64,000 nucleotides of DNA from Dipteronia dyeriana (Eukaryota > Streptophyta > Magnoliopsida > Sapindales > Sapindaceae). The stretch lies in contig CM065297.1 of NCBI GenBank assembly GCA_032871835.1, positions 61,119,253-61,183,252 of the forward strand. The letters are read 5' to 3'. The position numbers were made by a program, and so were the translations under genes. Positions within the stretch are counted from its first letter, which is position 1. Each line of letters begins with the position of its first letter. Shown piece after piece: positions 10,294 to 21,047 of this stretch. The notes under the pieces are model-generated. The model ran no database searches and was not told where the DNA came from. It saw nothing but the letters and a program-made list of their open reading frames with translations.

Positions 10294-11084
10294 AATTGTT
10301 TTTGAAAAAGGATTCTTGGTCACCATGTAAATTCACCTAAGGATAGGATTCCTGCTTATCAAGTAAATCATTCTTACGAGAGGATTAGGTCTCTTAAACT
10401 AAATACATTAGGAGTCTTGGTGTGTTAAAGAAATCCTCTTTTTAAGAGGATTGAATCCAAATTTTGATAGGAGTCTTGGTAAGGAAGAAATCCTCTTTCT
10501 ATGTGATTTTCGGCGACCTATATATACTCATATATATAATTTTAACCAAGCCTTAATTTACAAGGTGAGAAGTTGTTTTTAAATTGTTTTTTTTTGTTAT
10601 AAAAAAAACTTCGTCCAACTCATTTTGTGAAGATTTCGGCCAAGCATAGAGAAAAGAGGGAACATTTTTGTTTTCGATAGTACACTAGTATCATTTACAT
10701 CAAAAGGGTTTTGTGTACAACATCGAATCAAGGTTCAGGCGAGTTTCAATCAAATTGATTGATAATTCACAAGTGACTGGACGTTCTTGGTTTTCCTCTT
10801 GGAGGATTATTGTGACTAACAAAGAAGAAGATTTTGTGTGTTTCCATCCTCAGGTATTCAATTTGAAGAAAGTGAGCCCACACTCCTAGGTGATTCACGT
10901 TCGTGATTGGATTGGAAGATCTTGCAGATTCAATATGACACTAGTTCAATCGTCATGAAAAAAAGGTACGACACTTTTAATATACATCAATTAATCTAGG
11001 GTTAAGGTTCTTTCTTTTAAAGTGAAAATTTTTAAAATATTTCAACCCCTAATTTCATGCTTCCGATGTGTGATTTTCCCTACA
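10294..11084 (+). repeat. LTR3 of Copia A, 5'-truncated
   Basis: Matches LTR2 from about 7187 to its end. It keeps the GGATTCTTGGTCACC repeats, two TATA-like stretches (10519-10526 and 10531-10540) and the terminal CTACA. The upstream 1.6 kb is lost in the A1b deletion. Confidence 0.88.
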
Positions 11085-11307
11085 TGGGAAAAAGAAGATT
11101 TTTTAGGACCAATTGCCACAAGCTACCTTCTCCCCCAAGATGGTGAGTGGGAATCTTGGGGGTAGAAGAAGGTCCTTCCAGAGATGGCCACTTGCCATCT
11201 CTGTGAGGAGTGGCTTGGTGGACTTCTATCACTCGCTTCCTCTCTCGTGCACCTTCGCGTTCTTCAACTGTTCTCCACCTCCAAACTCCATTTGCATGAG
11301 AGAATCT
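11085..11307. other. Rearranged segment at the left edge of element C
   Basis: Lies between LTR3 of Copia A and the recognisable part of the C 5' LTR. Its 11220-11275 stretch (CTCGTGC, CCTTCGCGTTCTTC, GTTCTC) matches the reverse complement of about 18720-18770 in the C 3' LTR, while the sequence from 11308 onward matches the 3' LTR directly. A local inversion inside the 5' LTR or a foldback insertion would explain this. It also contains a near-palindrome around CCCCCAAGATGG...ATCTTGGGGG at 11130-11165. No gene is seen; overlapping frames on both strands look fortuitous. Confidence 0.5.
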
Positions 11308-12678
11308 CGGTTTGTAATCCATGGACAGATTCAAATCCATGAAATCATTCATGTTGAGTTAGGTTTTGATTTTACATAAGTTATCACAAGTTTGGGATAG
11401 TATTGTGGTAGCTTTGATTCTAAGGCTATTTGATGATCTTTGAATGATTGATTTTGAGAAAAATAGTTCCTAACATGTATTAGGCTCTCTTGGCTGAAAT
11501 TCTCACATAATACATGTGCTTATGTTCTTTTGAGCTATTCATGTGATTTGTTGAATCTATGATTAGGAATATGCTCTAGAACTTTTGCTTAGATCTATTT
11601 GACTTTGTCATATGATTTTAGCATGTTTTTGGTTTTTGTGATTTAAACTTGATCTTGTGATTTGTTGATCATATCTTGTGATTTGTTGATCATATCTTGT
11701 GATTCAAGTTTAGATATATGCATGAATATAGTTTGTGATTAATGTTGAACATATCTTACATAATCTAGATTGATTACACATGCATGATTAACTAGACTAC
11801 ATACGATTTGTGCATTCATGCTCATGTCTAGTATTTTCCATAGGATGTGTTGATCATAGCATTCTATGTTGCGTGCTTGTTTGCGTTTTGCATTCATGAT
11901 CACCTAGATGCCTTATGAGAAAGAAGTCTTGACAATAAGTGTGAGACCTATGGTGTTGAGCAAGAAGTCTTGGCAAGAGGTGTGAAGCCTTGAATTGTTG
12001 AGCAAGGAAGTCTTGGCTAGAGGTGTGAAGCCTTGGATAGTAGAGCAAGAAGTCTTGCTTAGAGTTGGGAGAACTCGGATAGGTGAGCAAGGAAGTCTTG
12101 ACTAGAGTCGGGAAGACTCGGATAGTTGAGCAAGAAGTCTTGTCTTCGGTTGTGAAGATCTGGATAAGGTGAGCACGAAAGTCTTGACAAGAGGTGTAAA
12201 GCCTCGGATTGTTGTGCATAGGGCGACAACTTCTAGAGTAGGATAGGAGGGTAGTTTCTAGGTGAAGAGGTCACTTGAAAGATTGTACTTGTCTTATCTA
12301 CTAGTGGATTTTGTTTGCCGGTGGCTGCTAGCCCGTGGATGTTTCCTCTTTGGAGGTTTACCACGTTATATCTTGTGTCAACTTTTCTCTACCCCTATCT
12401 CTCTAATATTTGTATTGTGGATAGAAATTTCTTTATATGTTGACTTCCTCTTTATAATATTGATTTTGTATATGTTACAATTACTTGTTTGTATCACACT
12501 TTACTTGTGTTTATATATTGATTAATTGTCTTTAATTAAAATATATATTGTGATACAAGCAATCTAGAGGGACAAACTTTTGTTTGTTTCTAAGGGAGTC
12601 GAAAAAGGTGTCTTACCTATTTACCCCCCCCCCCCCCTCTAGGTTAGCCTTGAGTATTTAACCGTGATTGTATTTTCA
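11308..12678 (+). repeat. 5' LTR of element C (left part lost or rearranged)
   Basis: Matches the 3' LTR from about 18671 with gaps and continuously from 11340/19258 to the end GTATTTTCA. It carries the 42-bp tandem repeats and a run of 14 C at 12624-12637 near the end, followed by CTCTAGGTTAGCC, a layout also seen in element D (CACCCCCCTCTAGG). Confidence 0.88.
11917..12213 (+). repeat. Tandem 42-43 bp repeats in the C 5' LTR (7 units)
   Basis: Seven head-to-tail units beginning GAGCAAGAAGTCTTG or close variants, each ending in a variable TCGGATAGTT-like tail. Two sub-types alternate in part (GGTGTGAAGCC and GTTGGGAAGACTC). This is not a CRISPR array, because there are no unique spacers between identical repeats. 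Confidence 0.9.
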
Positions 12679-12680
12679 AT

Positions 12681-12693
12681 TGGTATCAAAGCA
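12681..12693 (+). other. Primer-binding site of element C
   Basis: TGGTATCAAAGCA, 2 bases after the LTR end at 12678; one change from the usual TGGTATCAGAGCA. Confidence 0.85.
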
Positions 12694-12762
12694 GAACACT
12701 AGATTGCACTTAGTGTGAGTCCGGGGTGATACTTTCACGGTTTTTGTAAGGCGTTTGAAGTC

Positions 12763-14816
12763 ATGGGTTTTCAAGATGATGTAATGGCGGAAGGAGCCTC
12801 AAATACTAGGCCACCATTACTTCATGGCACTAACTATGGGCATTGGAAGTTGAGGATGAAAGCCTACATCCGCTCTATTGATGAAAGAGCTTGGATGGTA
12901 GTGGAAGAAGGTTATAGTCCTCCTACCAAGGTTCAAGAGGATGGGACCATGATACTCAAGCCAATGAGTGAATGGACAACGAATTAGTTTGAGGTTACTA
13001 AATGGCACCATCGTGCTATGAATGCCATCTTTGGAGGAGTTAATGGGCATCAATTCTCCTACATTCAAAATCTTGAATCCGCAAAGAAAGCTTGGGATAC
13101 TCTCTAAGTTACTAATGAAGGAACCTTAGTGGTGAAGAAATTGAGGCTTCAAATGTTGGCATCACAATTTGAAGGTTTAAGTATGGGTGAGGAAGAAAAG
13201 TTTGAAGACTTCCAATTACGGCTTCTTAAAATAGCTAACCAATGTCAAGCACTTGGAGTACCTATCTCAAAAGAGCGTTTAAATTGGAAAATCCTTAGGT
13301 TTCTTCCTAAGAGATTCAAATCAAAGGTGACGGCCATTGAGGAAAGCAAGGATGTGGATAGTATGAACATCGATGAGTTGCTTGGGCCTCTCCAAACTTC
13401 TGAGATGTGCTTAAAGCCAAAGATCAAGAGTAAGGGAATTGCTCTCAATGCTATTAAGGAGGAGAGTGATGATGAAAATGAAGAAATGGAACTCTTGGTT
13501 AGAAGGTTCAAGAAGTTTCTAAAGAAGAATGCCAAACCTAAAGGCAAGTCTTCTAAGGAAAAAGGAGTCAAGAGAACATCATCTCCAAGGATTGTGAAGA
13601 ATAGTCAAGCCATGAACAAAAAGAAGGTTCAATGTTATAATTGTCAAGGTTTTGGTCACTTTGCTAGTGAGTGTACCAAGAAGCCATCTAAGAAAGATAA
13701 AAAAGGCAAAGTGTTGGCGGCTACTTGGAGTGATGATAATTCTAGTGACAATGAGAGCTCTAATAGTGAGTCTTTAAGTGATGAAGAGTTGGTAAGCAAC
13801 TTTATAGCTCTAACGGCTTCTCATTCTCCACTAGATGTTGGTAGTACAATATCTTTGAACAAGAACCTTGATCGAAATCATGATGGAAGCTCTAGTTCAA
13901 TTCCTACTAATCTTGAGTTGTTGAAAAAGATAGAAAAGCTTGAAGAAGCTAGAGACAATGCCCAAAGAGAAGTAGTTGAGAATGATGATTTGATCAAGAA
14001 GCAACTAGATGAGTTTGTGGTTGTTACTCGTAGACTTCTTGGTGAGAAAGGTGATATTATGGAGAAGTTTAAAGAACTTGAAATGATAAACCTTGAGAAG
14101 GATAATGTGATATCTTCTTTGAAGAAGAGAGAACAAGAATTGATGGAAGAGATAAACACGGCTAAGGAGGCTATCAAGGACTTAGTGAATGATTCGGTTA
14201 GTCTGTCTATTGTTAGGAATCTTGTTAACTCTTATAGTGGTGAAGACGACTTGGTAGTTGAAAAGGAGCTCTTGGAAGCACCATTTCCTACACACTTTCA
14301 TGAAGTCGTGAATGATAAGAAACCACATAAGAAGAGAAGATCAAAAGCCAAGAAGAAGTTGGCGAACAAGGTATCTTTGCAAACTCCTAGTGAAGCTAGT
14401 TCAACTCCAAAAGGTACAATCTCATCTTTTATTCCAATTTACCATTATTGTAACACAATAGGTCACATTAAGCTTAGGTGTTATAAATATATTGAAAAAT
14501 GCAAATTAGGAAATTAATCTAGGGATAAGGAGATTAAACTTCAACTTAACATGCTAAGGCCTTGAAAGTTGAGAAACATGATAATTTTGCTAAGCATGAG
14601 AAAATGTTGTGGAGTAGAAAGAATTCTAATCTTGTTCAACTTGACAAAACTTGTGTTGAAAATGTTAAGGAAGAGTGTGTTAATGATATTCTTGTTAATC
14701 AAGTCATTGAAGGACTTTACTCTAGATTTAACATTGTTGTCAAGGATGATATTGGGAATGTTTGTGTAGGTACACCCAAGAACAAGTGGTTCAAGGGTGA
14801 GTGCTCTAATCACTAA
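12763..14816 (+). pseudogene. gag: gag polyprotein of element C (two stops, one frameshift)
   Basis: From ATG 12763 one frame runs 585 codons to 14517, broken only by TAG at 12985 and TAA at 13105. Residues about 20-45 match the DUF4219-like start (RPPLLHGTNYGHWKLRMKAY), residues about 90-210 the UBN2 capsid region, and residues 291-304 a CCHC knuckle (CYNCQGFGHFASEC). An acidic Ser-rich stretch and a long Lys/Glu coiled coil (about 385-480) follow. At about 560-573 there is a second knuckle whose first Cys is Tyr (YHYCNTIGHIKLRC). The chain then shifts frame near 14515 and ends at 14816 in GTPKNKWFKGECSNH, matching the end of the F gag (GSPKTNMIKGECSHT). Role: capsid and RNA packaging. Both stops could be C-to-T changes of CAG and CAA. 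Confidence 0.88.
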
Positions 14817-16463
14817 TATAAGAAGCACATGTGAGATAGCTTTGAGGCTATATATCAATTGTGTTGAGAATTCTTGCTTGCTAGCTTTGAATACTCCATG
14901 TATTGATATGAACTCGGTTATCTCACATCATGTTTGTTATGATGGTCAAAATTTGTTGATTAACTATGAAGAAGTTCTTTTGTAATATGTGTTGATTGAG
15001 TTGAGATATTATGCTTTTTATACTCTTGTTGTGAAACATCGTCAACTTGGTGTCATGAGGACATTCAAGGCAAGAGTGCTCATAAAAAGGGCGGAAGTAT
15101 GATATTTGGTGAATATAATGTGCAAAAAGGTATCTCTATACTCTAATGCATGTTCTCTTAGATATTCATCTTTTGACTCAATTTTTGACATACATCTCAT
15201 AGCATGTCACATTAGAGAATTTTGTATAGCATACATATGGTTCTTATTGACATTTGTTATTTTAGGATCTAATAATGATATTTTTCACATTGATCTTAAC
15301 TTTGATGATTGTTTGTGTATGGTATATTGAGTGGCATTACTTTTGAAAATATGAGCTTCATATTCTTTGAAAGCTACTCATTAGAGAAGTAATGATCTTG
15401 AATAAGTCTCTAGTTATTGCTCTTAGATCATGTGCTTATGAGCCATAAAATCTTGGTTTTCTAAAAATTGCACATTGCTTCTCTTATATGTTTTGCTAGT
15501 AGGTTGAGTTTACTAATATGTAAACATTGGATACACCTTGAAGTTTTTGTGCTTAAGTACATTTAAAATGACCTATGGTTAGTATCCATTTTGCTTCGGC
15601 AATTACATAGAACTCAACGAGCACCTTCATGAAAAGGGCTACACACATTGGTTGTGAAAGCTACCCAATGTTGGAAATAGCTACACCATTGTGATGAGTG
15701 AAAGTCGTCATGAAGTGAATTTTTTTTTATGTAAAAAAAAATGGAAAAAATCGAAGAAGTGTTGAAATGAAATCATAAAAAAAAATCTTTGATTCAAAAC
15801 CTAAAAAGAAAAGAAGGAAGGCTTAAAAAGGAGTTTAGTTGAAAATCAAATGAGCTCAGGTTGAAAAACAGAAATGGAATAACGAGCCACATGCACACAC
15901 ACACTCATATGTTGAAATCTATTCTCTTAATAACAAAAATTCCGAATGATAATCGGTTTGATTTTTTATGGAAAAAGCTTAAGATGAATAGTTGTTGGAA
16001 ATTGTTTGCATGTTGATTATCAAACTACTTCTTGATATCTCTCACACACACACTTTGTTTATGAGTATGATGATGTCTTTTAAATTGTTGAAGAATTATG
16101 AGAGAACTTGAAAAATCTTTGTGTATCTCTCTTAGGGTATGAAGCTTATTTTATTGATATTTCTTCAAATTGCTTGAATGTGTGATTGTGTGAATATCTT
16201 TGTGAACTCTATGCGATCATTGATTTTAGTTATAGCATTTATCAAGGGGGAGCATTGTATGCTAGACATTGTTCTCTTTTATGATATGTTCACATGCTTC
16301 ATTTTGTTACATGTTGGCATATTTTGAGTTAATGATACTTGTAAGATATTACTCACTATATTTGTCTTGCATGATGATTCATTCTTAAGTCATATGTCAT
16401 TGTTTTATATATTTGTGACTAATAAGCTTGTTTTGTCTTTCACTCACTTTTGTATGTTTATAG
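14817..16463 (+). other. Non-coding stretch between gag and ORF2 of element C
   Basis: No long frame with recognisable similarity. Part (about 15570-16105) is conserved in reverse in element F (60899-61450): for example GGTTGAAAAACAGAAATGG, and the ends around GAATTATGAGAGA. A GGGGGAGCATTG purine stretch sits at 16245. It may hold an intron or other control sequence for ORF2. Confidence 0.6.
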
Positions 16464-17546
16464 CATCTTATTTCACAAGAACAAATAAGAAGAACAAAAG
16501 TTACGGGAAGTGGAAATCAATCGAATCCCATTGTGAAAGCCAAGTCAACCTCAAAGGGATCCAAAGCTTCAAGGTCAAAGGATTTAGGGATCTTTGCAAC
16601 TAAAAATATATTTCAAGAGAGAGGCATTGACTTAGGTAAATGTAAGGATTCTTATGTTCTTAAATGCATTAAGCATAGAAATTGGGAATCTTGGGTGAGC
16701 ATGCTAGGAATAGTGAATGACACTATTGTTAGAGAATTTTATCATGAATATAGAGAGAGTGCCACCTTATTGGATGCTTTGATGGATGTTAGGGGTGTTG
16801 TGTTTAGAGTGAACCCGGTAAACATTAACAAGTTTCTTGGGCTATCTAGTGATATTGATTCAAACTTTCTAGATGTTCATATCATTGAGAATCTTAATAT
16901 CATGGGTAGAACTCTATGTGACAATGCTTCTTTTGAGTGGAAAGGTAGAGCATATATTAGTCAACATGAGTTAACTAAGGCAAGTGCATTTTGGCATCTT
17001 TTCATTTGCGCATATATTATTGGATCTTCAAATTCAACCGATTTGAATAAAGACATGATCAAAATAGTATATGTCTTAGTGACTAATCAACCTATAAACC
17101 TTGGGGATTTGCTTATGTTTTATTTGGATAATGTGGCTTTCTCAACTAGAGGAGATAAGAAGCTTGCATTACCGGGGTTTATAACTTCTTTGTGTTTAGC
17201 TCGTGGTGCTCAAAGTAGTGGAGATGATATGTTGGTACAACCCTTGGAAAAGTATAGTGATAAACGTGTGTCATACATGTCATATAAGGATAAGGGTAAG
17301 ACATGTGATACTTTTGGACTATTTAGTAGTTCACAAGTTGATTGTCAAGTGACTAGCATGAACATTCTTCCAGATCGGGCTTTACATTTGAAGAAGAAGG
17401 TTGATGAGCTTAGTGTTATAGTTGAAAAACAAGATGCTAGAATAAAAGAGTTAGAGGAGTGTATTGCATCAAGTTCAAGACCACCTCTCAAGCATTATGT
17501 TAGGTCAACTACACGCACATCTTTCTTTGGTGGATTTAGTAGCTAG
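16464..17546 (+). CDS. ORF2 of element C, putative plant transposon protein type
   Basis: Open for 360 codons from just after a TAG at 16461-16463 to the stop at 17544. There is no ATG near the front; the first in-frame ATG is about 80 codons in (VSMLGIV). The opening lies right after TTTATAG at 16457-16463, with TTTCACAAG at 16471-16479, both plausible splice acceptors, so it may be expressed from a spliced RNA. The N-terminus is basic (KAKSTSKGSKASRSKD). The body has NIFQERGIDLGKC, IVREFYHEYRES and VVFRVNPVNINKFLGL, the layout of the plant domain annotated as putative plant transposon protein. A short coiled coil (KKKVDELSVIVEKQDARI) is near the end. The function of this domain is unknown to me. 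It lacks any in-frame stop, unlike gag upstream. Confidence 0.72.
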   Translation, partial: HLISQEQIRRTKVTGSGNQSNPIVKAKSTSKGSKASRSKDLGIFATKNIFQERGIDLGKCKDSYVLKCIKHRNWESWVSMLGIVNDTIVREFYHEYRESATLLDALMDVRGVVFRVNPVNINKFLGLSSDIDSNFLDVHIIENLNIMGRTLCDNASFEWKGRAYISQHELTKASAFWHLFICAYIIGSSNSTDLNKDMIKIVYVLVTNQPINLGDLLMFYLDNVAFSTRGDKKLALPGFITSLCLARGAQSSGDDMLVQPLEKYSDKRVSYMSYKDKGKTCDTFGLFSSSQVDCQVTSMNILPDRALHLKKKVDELSVIVEKQDARIKELEECIASSSRPPLKHYVRSTTRTSFFGGFSS

Positions 17547-18002
17547 TATTTGAGTCTCATGGTATGTTTCTTACCCTTTGGCATTATTTCATGTCAAAAA
17601 GGGGGAGAAAGAGTTGTTATGAATTGCTAGTTACTTAGTTTCCTTTTTATGTTGTTTTTGTAAACTTTTGGACTTTCAATGGCTTGTAATAATTAGTCTT
17701 AAGATTTGGTTAAGAATTCTTGTATTTGGCATGTATTGAGGGGGAGATACATGTATTTGTGGACTTAATTGTATATTCTTATCCATATTATATGTTGCTA
17801 TTTGTTGTTTTTCTCTTGTATAAACATTGTGCTTTGAGATGATTTGTAGGTTGCTTTAAGAGAAGATCAAGATGAAGTTCAAGAGTTGGTGAAGATTAGT
17901 TATAGGAATCTTACTCATTGTAATGTGAGGGAGTGATTTTGTGACCTATCTTCATTTTTGTATTTGTAGTAAATGTATAGGTGTTTTGACATGGAGTTTG
18001 CC
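17547..18002 (+). other. Non-coding stretch between ORF2 and the 3' LTR of element C
   Basis: Contains purine-rich AAAAGGGGGAGAAAG at 17597 and GAGGGGGAGAT at 17738, reminiscent of extra polypurine tracts. No gene seen. Confidence 0.6.
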
Positions 18003-18014
18003 AAATGGGGAGAT
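18003..18014 (+). other. Polypurine tract of element C
   Basis: AAATGGGGAGAT directly before the LTR start TGTTAGG. Confidence 0.8.
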
Positions 18015-20518
18015 TGTTAGGTTTTAGTTTGTGTTGGCATTAATTCCATATCAAAATGAAGTTTACCTTGTAATGACTTAGTTGTTTAGGTTCATGATGA
18101 TTCAAGATTCAAGGAAGAAGAAACAACAAGTCAAAGCAAGTTCTAAGTCTTCAAAGAGAAAGGATGCAATTTGGTTCTACAAAGGTATACTAAGACCTTA
18201 TCTTTCTCTTACAAGGCTTAGGCACACACACACATATCATACATTTGTGTCCCTGCATCGTTGTGCAGCATTATAGGCACACACATACAATTCATTCATA
18301 TGTGTCTTTACATCGTTGTGCACCATGTATAACACATTCACACACTTTAAGATGAATGCTCATGCATTGGTTTGGAAATAACATGTTTTGGAATATGCAT
18401 GATTGAAAACTATCTCTATGTAGTTTGCATTCAAGTGTTAATTGTTTTTGTGTGTGTATATGTTTGCATAACATGGATATTGAACTTGGATTTAGTATTA
18501 AATCATTCTTGATTGAGTTTCGGTCATTTCGGTTACTCATACTATTGATTTCAAGTTCTAAGTCAAAAGATACTACACTTTCAACTCATGTTTCATACAT
18601 TGTCTTCGACTTCATATATTGAGTCGAATTATTATTTTCTGGGTTAAGTATCTTATATGTCCATGTCCGTATGAGAGTTATGGTTCGTAATCCGCAAACG
18701 GATTCGAATTCTGAGTTCAGAGGCCAGAGAACTGTCGAAGAACGCGAAGGGAGCACGAGAGGAAAAGATTGCATCCAAGCAATCTTTCCCGAGATGGCAC
18801 ATCATGCATTCTTGGGCTCTTAAGGGTGTTTTGGTCTTTTCATAATTCATTCTTCTCCCTCTCCTTTATAATCTCTTTCCCTCTCACATTTCATTCTAAA
18901 AAGAAATTCAAATCAAGTGTGCAGAATTTTTCTCTCTAAATTTTCTCACCTTCCAAACACCATAACTTCTTCAGTTGAACTCAGATTTGAGTGATTCAAA
19001 GTTGAGAGTGTTCATCTATTCATCCTCCATCTTTTCTCTGAAGGTTTAAGTTAATTTTGCTGCTGGGTTTGGTGTCTAATCATACAAAAAATGGACTGCA
19101 TCTAGATCAACTAAGTTATTGATTTTCTCTCAAAGTTTTCTTTTAAAACTTGATCAATTGCCTTGGGTTTTCTTCTTCTACAAATATTTGCATATTTTGA
19201 GTGTTTTGATTTATGTTTTGAACACTTTCAAAGCTAGGTTGAGTTTCAATTGAAATCAGTCATGTTGAGTTAGGTTTTGATTTTGACTATGTTATCACAT
19301 GTTTGGGATTGTATTGTGCTAGCTTTGATTCTAGGACTATTTGATGATCTTTGATTGATTGATTTTGAGAAAAATAGTTCCTCACATGTATTCATGTGAT
19401 TTTTTGAATCTATGATTTGGAATATGCTCTAGAACTTTTGTTTAGATCTATTACACTTTGTCATATGATTTTAGCATGTTTTTGGTTTTTGTGATTTAAA
19501 CTTGATCTTGTGATTTGTTGATCATATCTTGTGATTTGTTGATCATATCTTGTGATTCAAGTTTAGATATATGCATGAATATAGTTTGTGATTAATGTTG
19601 AACATATCTTACATAATCTAAATTGATTACACATGCATGATTAACTAGACTATATGTGATTTGTGCATTCATGCTCATGTCTAGTATTTTCCATAGGATG
19701 TGTTGATCATAGCATTCTATGTTGCGTGCTTGTTTGCATTTAGCATTCATTATCACCTAGATGCCTTGTGAGAAGGAAGTCTTGGCAATAGGTGTGAGAT
19801 CTATGGTGTTGAGCAAGAAGTCTTGGCAAGGAGCAAGGAAGTCTTGGCTAGAGGTGTGAAGCCTTGGATAGTCGAGCAAGAAGTCTTACCTAGAGTTGGG
19901 AGAACTCGGATAGGTGAGCAAGGAAGTCTTGACTATAGTTGGGAAGACTCGGATAGTTGAGCAAGAAGTCTTGCCTTGGGTTGTGAAGATCCGGATAAGG
20001 TGAGCAAGGAAGTCTTGACAAGAGGTGTGAAGCCTTGGATTGTTGAGCATAGGGCGACAACTTCTAGAGTAGGATAAGAGGGTAGTTTCTAGGTGAAAAG
20101 GTCACTTGAGAGATTGTACTTGTCTTATCTACTAGTGGATTTTGTTTGCCGGTGGCTGCTAGCCCGTGGATGTTTCCTCTTCGGAGGTTTACCACGTTAT
20201 ATCTTGTGTCAACTTTTCTCTATCCCTATCTCTCTAATATTTGTATTGTGGATAGAAATTTCTTTGTATGTTGACTTCCTTTTTATAATATTGATTTTGT
20301 ATATGTTACAATTACTTGTTTGTATCACACTTTACTTGTGTTTATATATTGATTAATTGTCTTTAATTAATATATATATTGTGATACAAGCAATCTAGAG
20401 GGACAAACTTTTGTTTGTTTCTAAGAGAGTCGAAAAAGGTGTCTAACCAATTCACCCCCCCCCCCCCCTCCCCCCCCTCTAGGTTAGCCTTGAGCATTTA
20501 ACCATGATTGTATTTTCA
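18015..20518 (+). repeat. 3' LTR of element C (2504 bp)
   Basis: Starts TGTTAGGTTTTAG after the polypurine tract and ends GTATTTTCA. A TATA-like CTTTATAATC near 18863, followed by pyrimidine-rich DNA, is a promoter candidate. It holds the tandem repeats at 19770-20044 and a C-run at 20455-20478. Sequence after 20518 belongs to fragment E. Confidence 0.9.
19770..20044 (+). repeat. Tandem 42-43 bp repeats in the C 3' LTR
   Basis: Same seven-unit array as 11917-12213, except that the second unit is cut to about 20 bases (GAGCAAGAAGTCTTGGCAAG). This accounts for the 22-base length difference between the two arrays. Confidence 0.9.
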
Positions 20519-21042
20519 CCACCATGATCACCGATGATGGGAGCACTATGCCAAAGCCCAAGGCTCAATGGAGTGCCTAAGAGCATAAAGCTTCGAAATG
20601 GAACAACAAGGCAATGCTTGCCTTATTTTTTGTAATGAATGAGAGTCAATATAAACTCATCCAAATCACCAAAATTGCACATGAAGATTGGGTAATCTTA
20701 GAGATGACACATGAAGCAACCGAAGTGGTATAAGACTCCAAGCTCTAAGTCCTGCAAACACAAATTGAGACAATTAGGATTGAGGAGCATGAATGCTTTA
20801 ATGACTTCCAAGTGAAGTTGATGGAAATCGTGAATCAAAGCTATCAACTAGGTGACCCATACTCAGATATGAGGATCAAGCAAAAGATCATGAGGTCAAT
20901 ACCTCCTAGATTCGAATCCAAGGTAACGGCTCTTGAAGAGAATAGTGAATATAAGATGACGAAGCCGAGTGAAGTAATTGAAAGGCTTCTGGCTTATATG
21001 TCAAGAAAAGTTCCTACCTTCACTCCTCATATAAAGAAAAAG
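20519..21042 (+). pseudogene. gag: gag of fragment E, first part
   Basis: Starts abruptly after the C LTR in the middle of a D-type gag, equivalent to D position about 40381. The reading is broken by several stops (for example in GTGCCTAAGAG, and TAA in GTGGTATAAGAC), then is clear in 20812-21042: KLMEIVNQSYQLGD, QKIMRSIPPRFESKVTALEE, MTKPSEVIERLLAYMSRK. It keeps about 45 bases that D has lost at about 40690, so it helps show what D is missing. It has no upstream LTR, primer site or start codon. Confidence 0.82.
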
Positions 21043-21047
21043 AGTAT
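21043..21047. repeat. Target-site duplication, left copy
   Basis: AGTAT immediately before the solo LTR; identical to 22983-22987. Confidence 0.9.

Larger units (their letters stand above)
5588..11084 (+). mobile_element. Copia A1b, internally deleted tandem copy
   Basis: Shares LTR2 with A1, then carries a second primer site, leader and gag. At about 10291-10297 the sequence jumps from the post-gag region (ACTTTTAATAAAG) straight into the middle of an LTR (AAGAATT...). Integrase, RT, RNase H and the first two thirds of LTR3 are missing. A few bases of AAAG(AA) are shared by both sides of the junction, suggesting microhomology-mediated deletion. LTR3 then ends normally with CTACA at 11084. 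Confidence 0.88.
11308..20518 (+). mobile_element. Element C: LTR retrotransposon with gag and ORF2 but no pol
   Basis: The repeated ends (11308-12678 and 18015-20518), a primer site at 12681, a polypurine tract at 18003-18014 and terminal TG/CA mark an LTR element. Internal DNA of about 5.3 kb codes for a long gag polyprotein and a separate 360-codon frame. No integrase, RT or RNase H motif is seen in any frame. It would have to borrow enzymes from another element. Its 5' LTR is incomplete on the left, and the 3' LTR abuts the middle of the gag of fragment E. A diverged relative, F, sits reversed at 60899-64000. Confidence 0.88.

Noticed and set aside
11917..12213. CRISPR-like regular spacing
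   Set aside because: Units are contiguous and degenerate, with no unique spacers, in a plant LTR.
11854..12219. 121-codon minus-strand frame
   Set aside because: It is the translated 42-bp tandem repeat; periodic SQDFL-like peptide, no domain.
12262..12525. 87-codon hydrophobic frame found in both C LTRs (also 20093-20356)
   Set aside because: It begins with GTG, not ATG, and the two copies are alike simply because LTRs are near-identical. No evidence of a protein.
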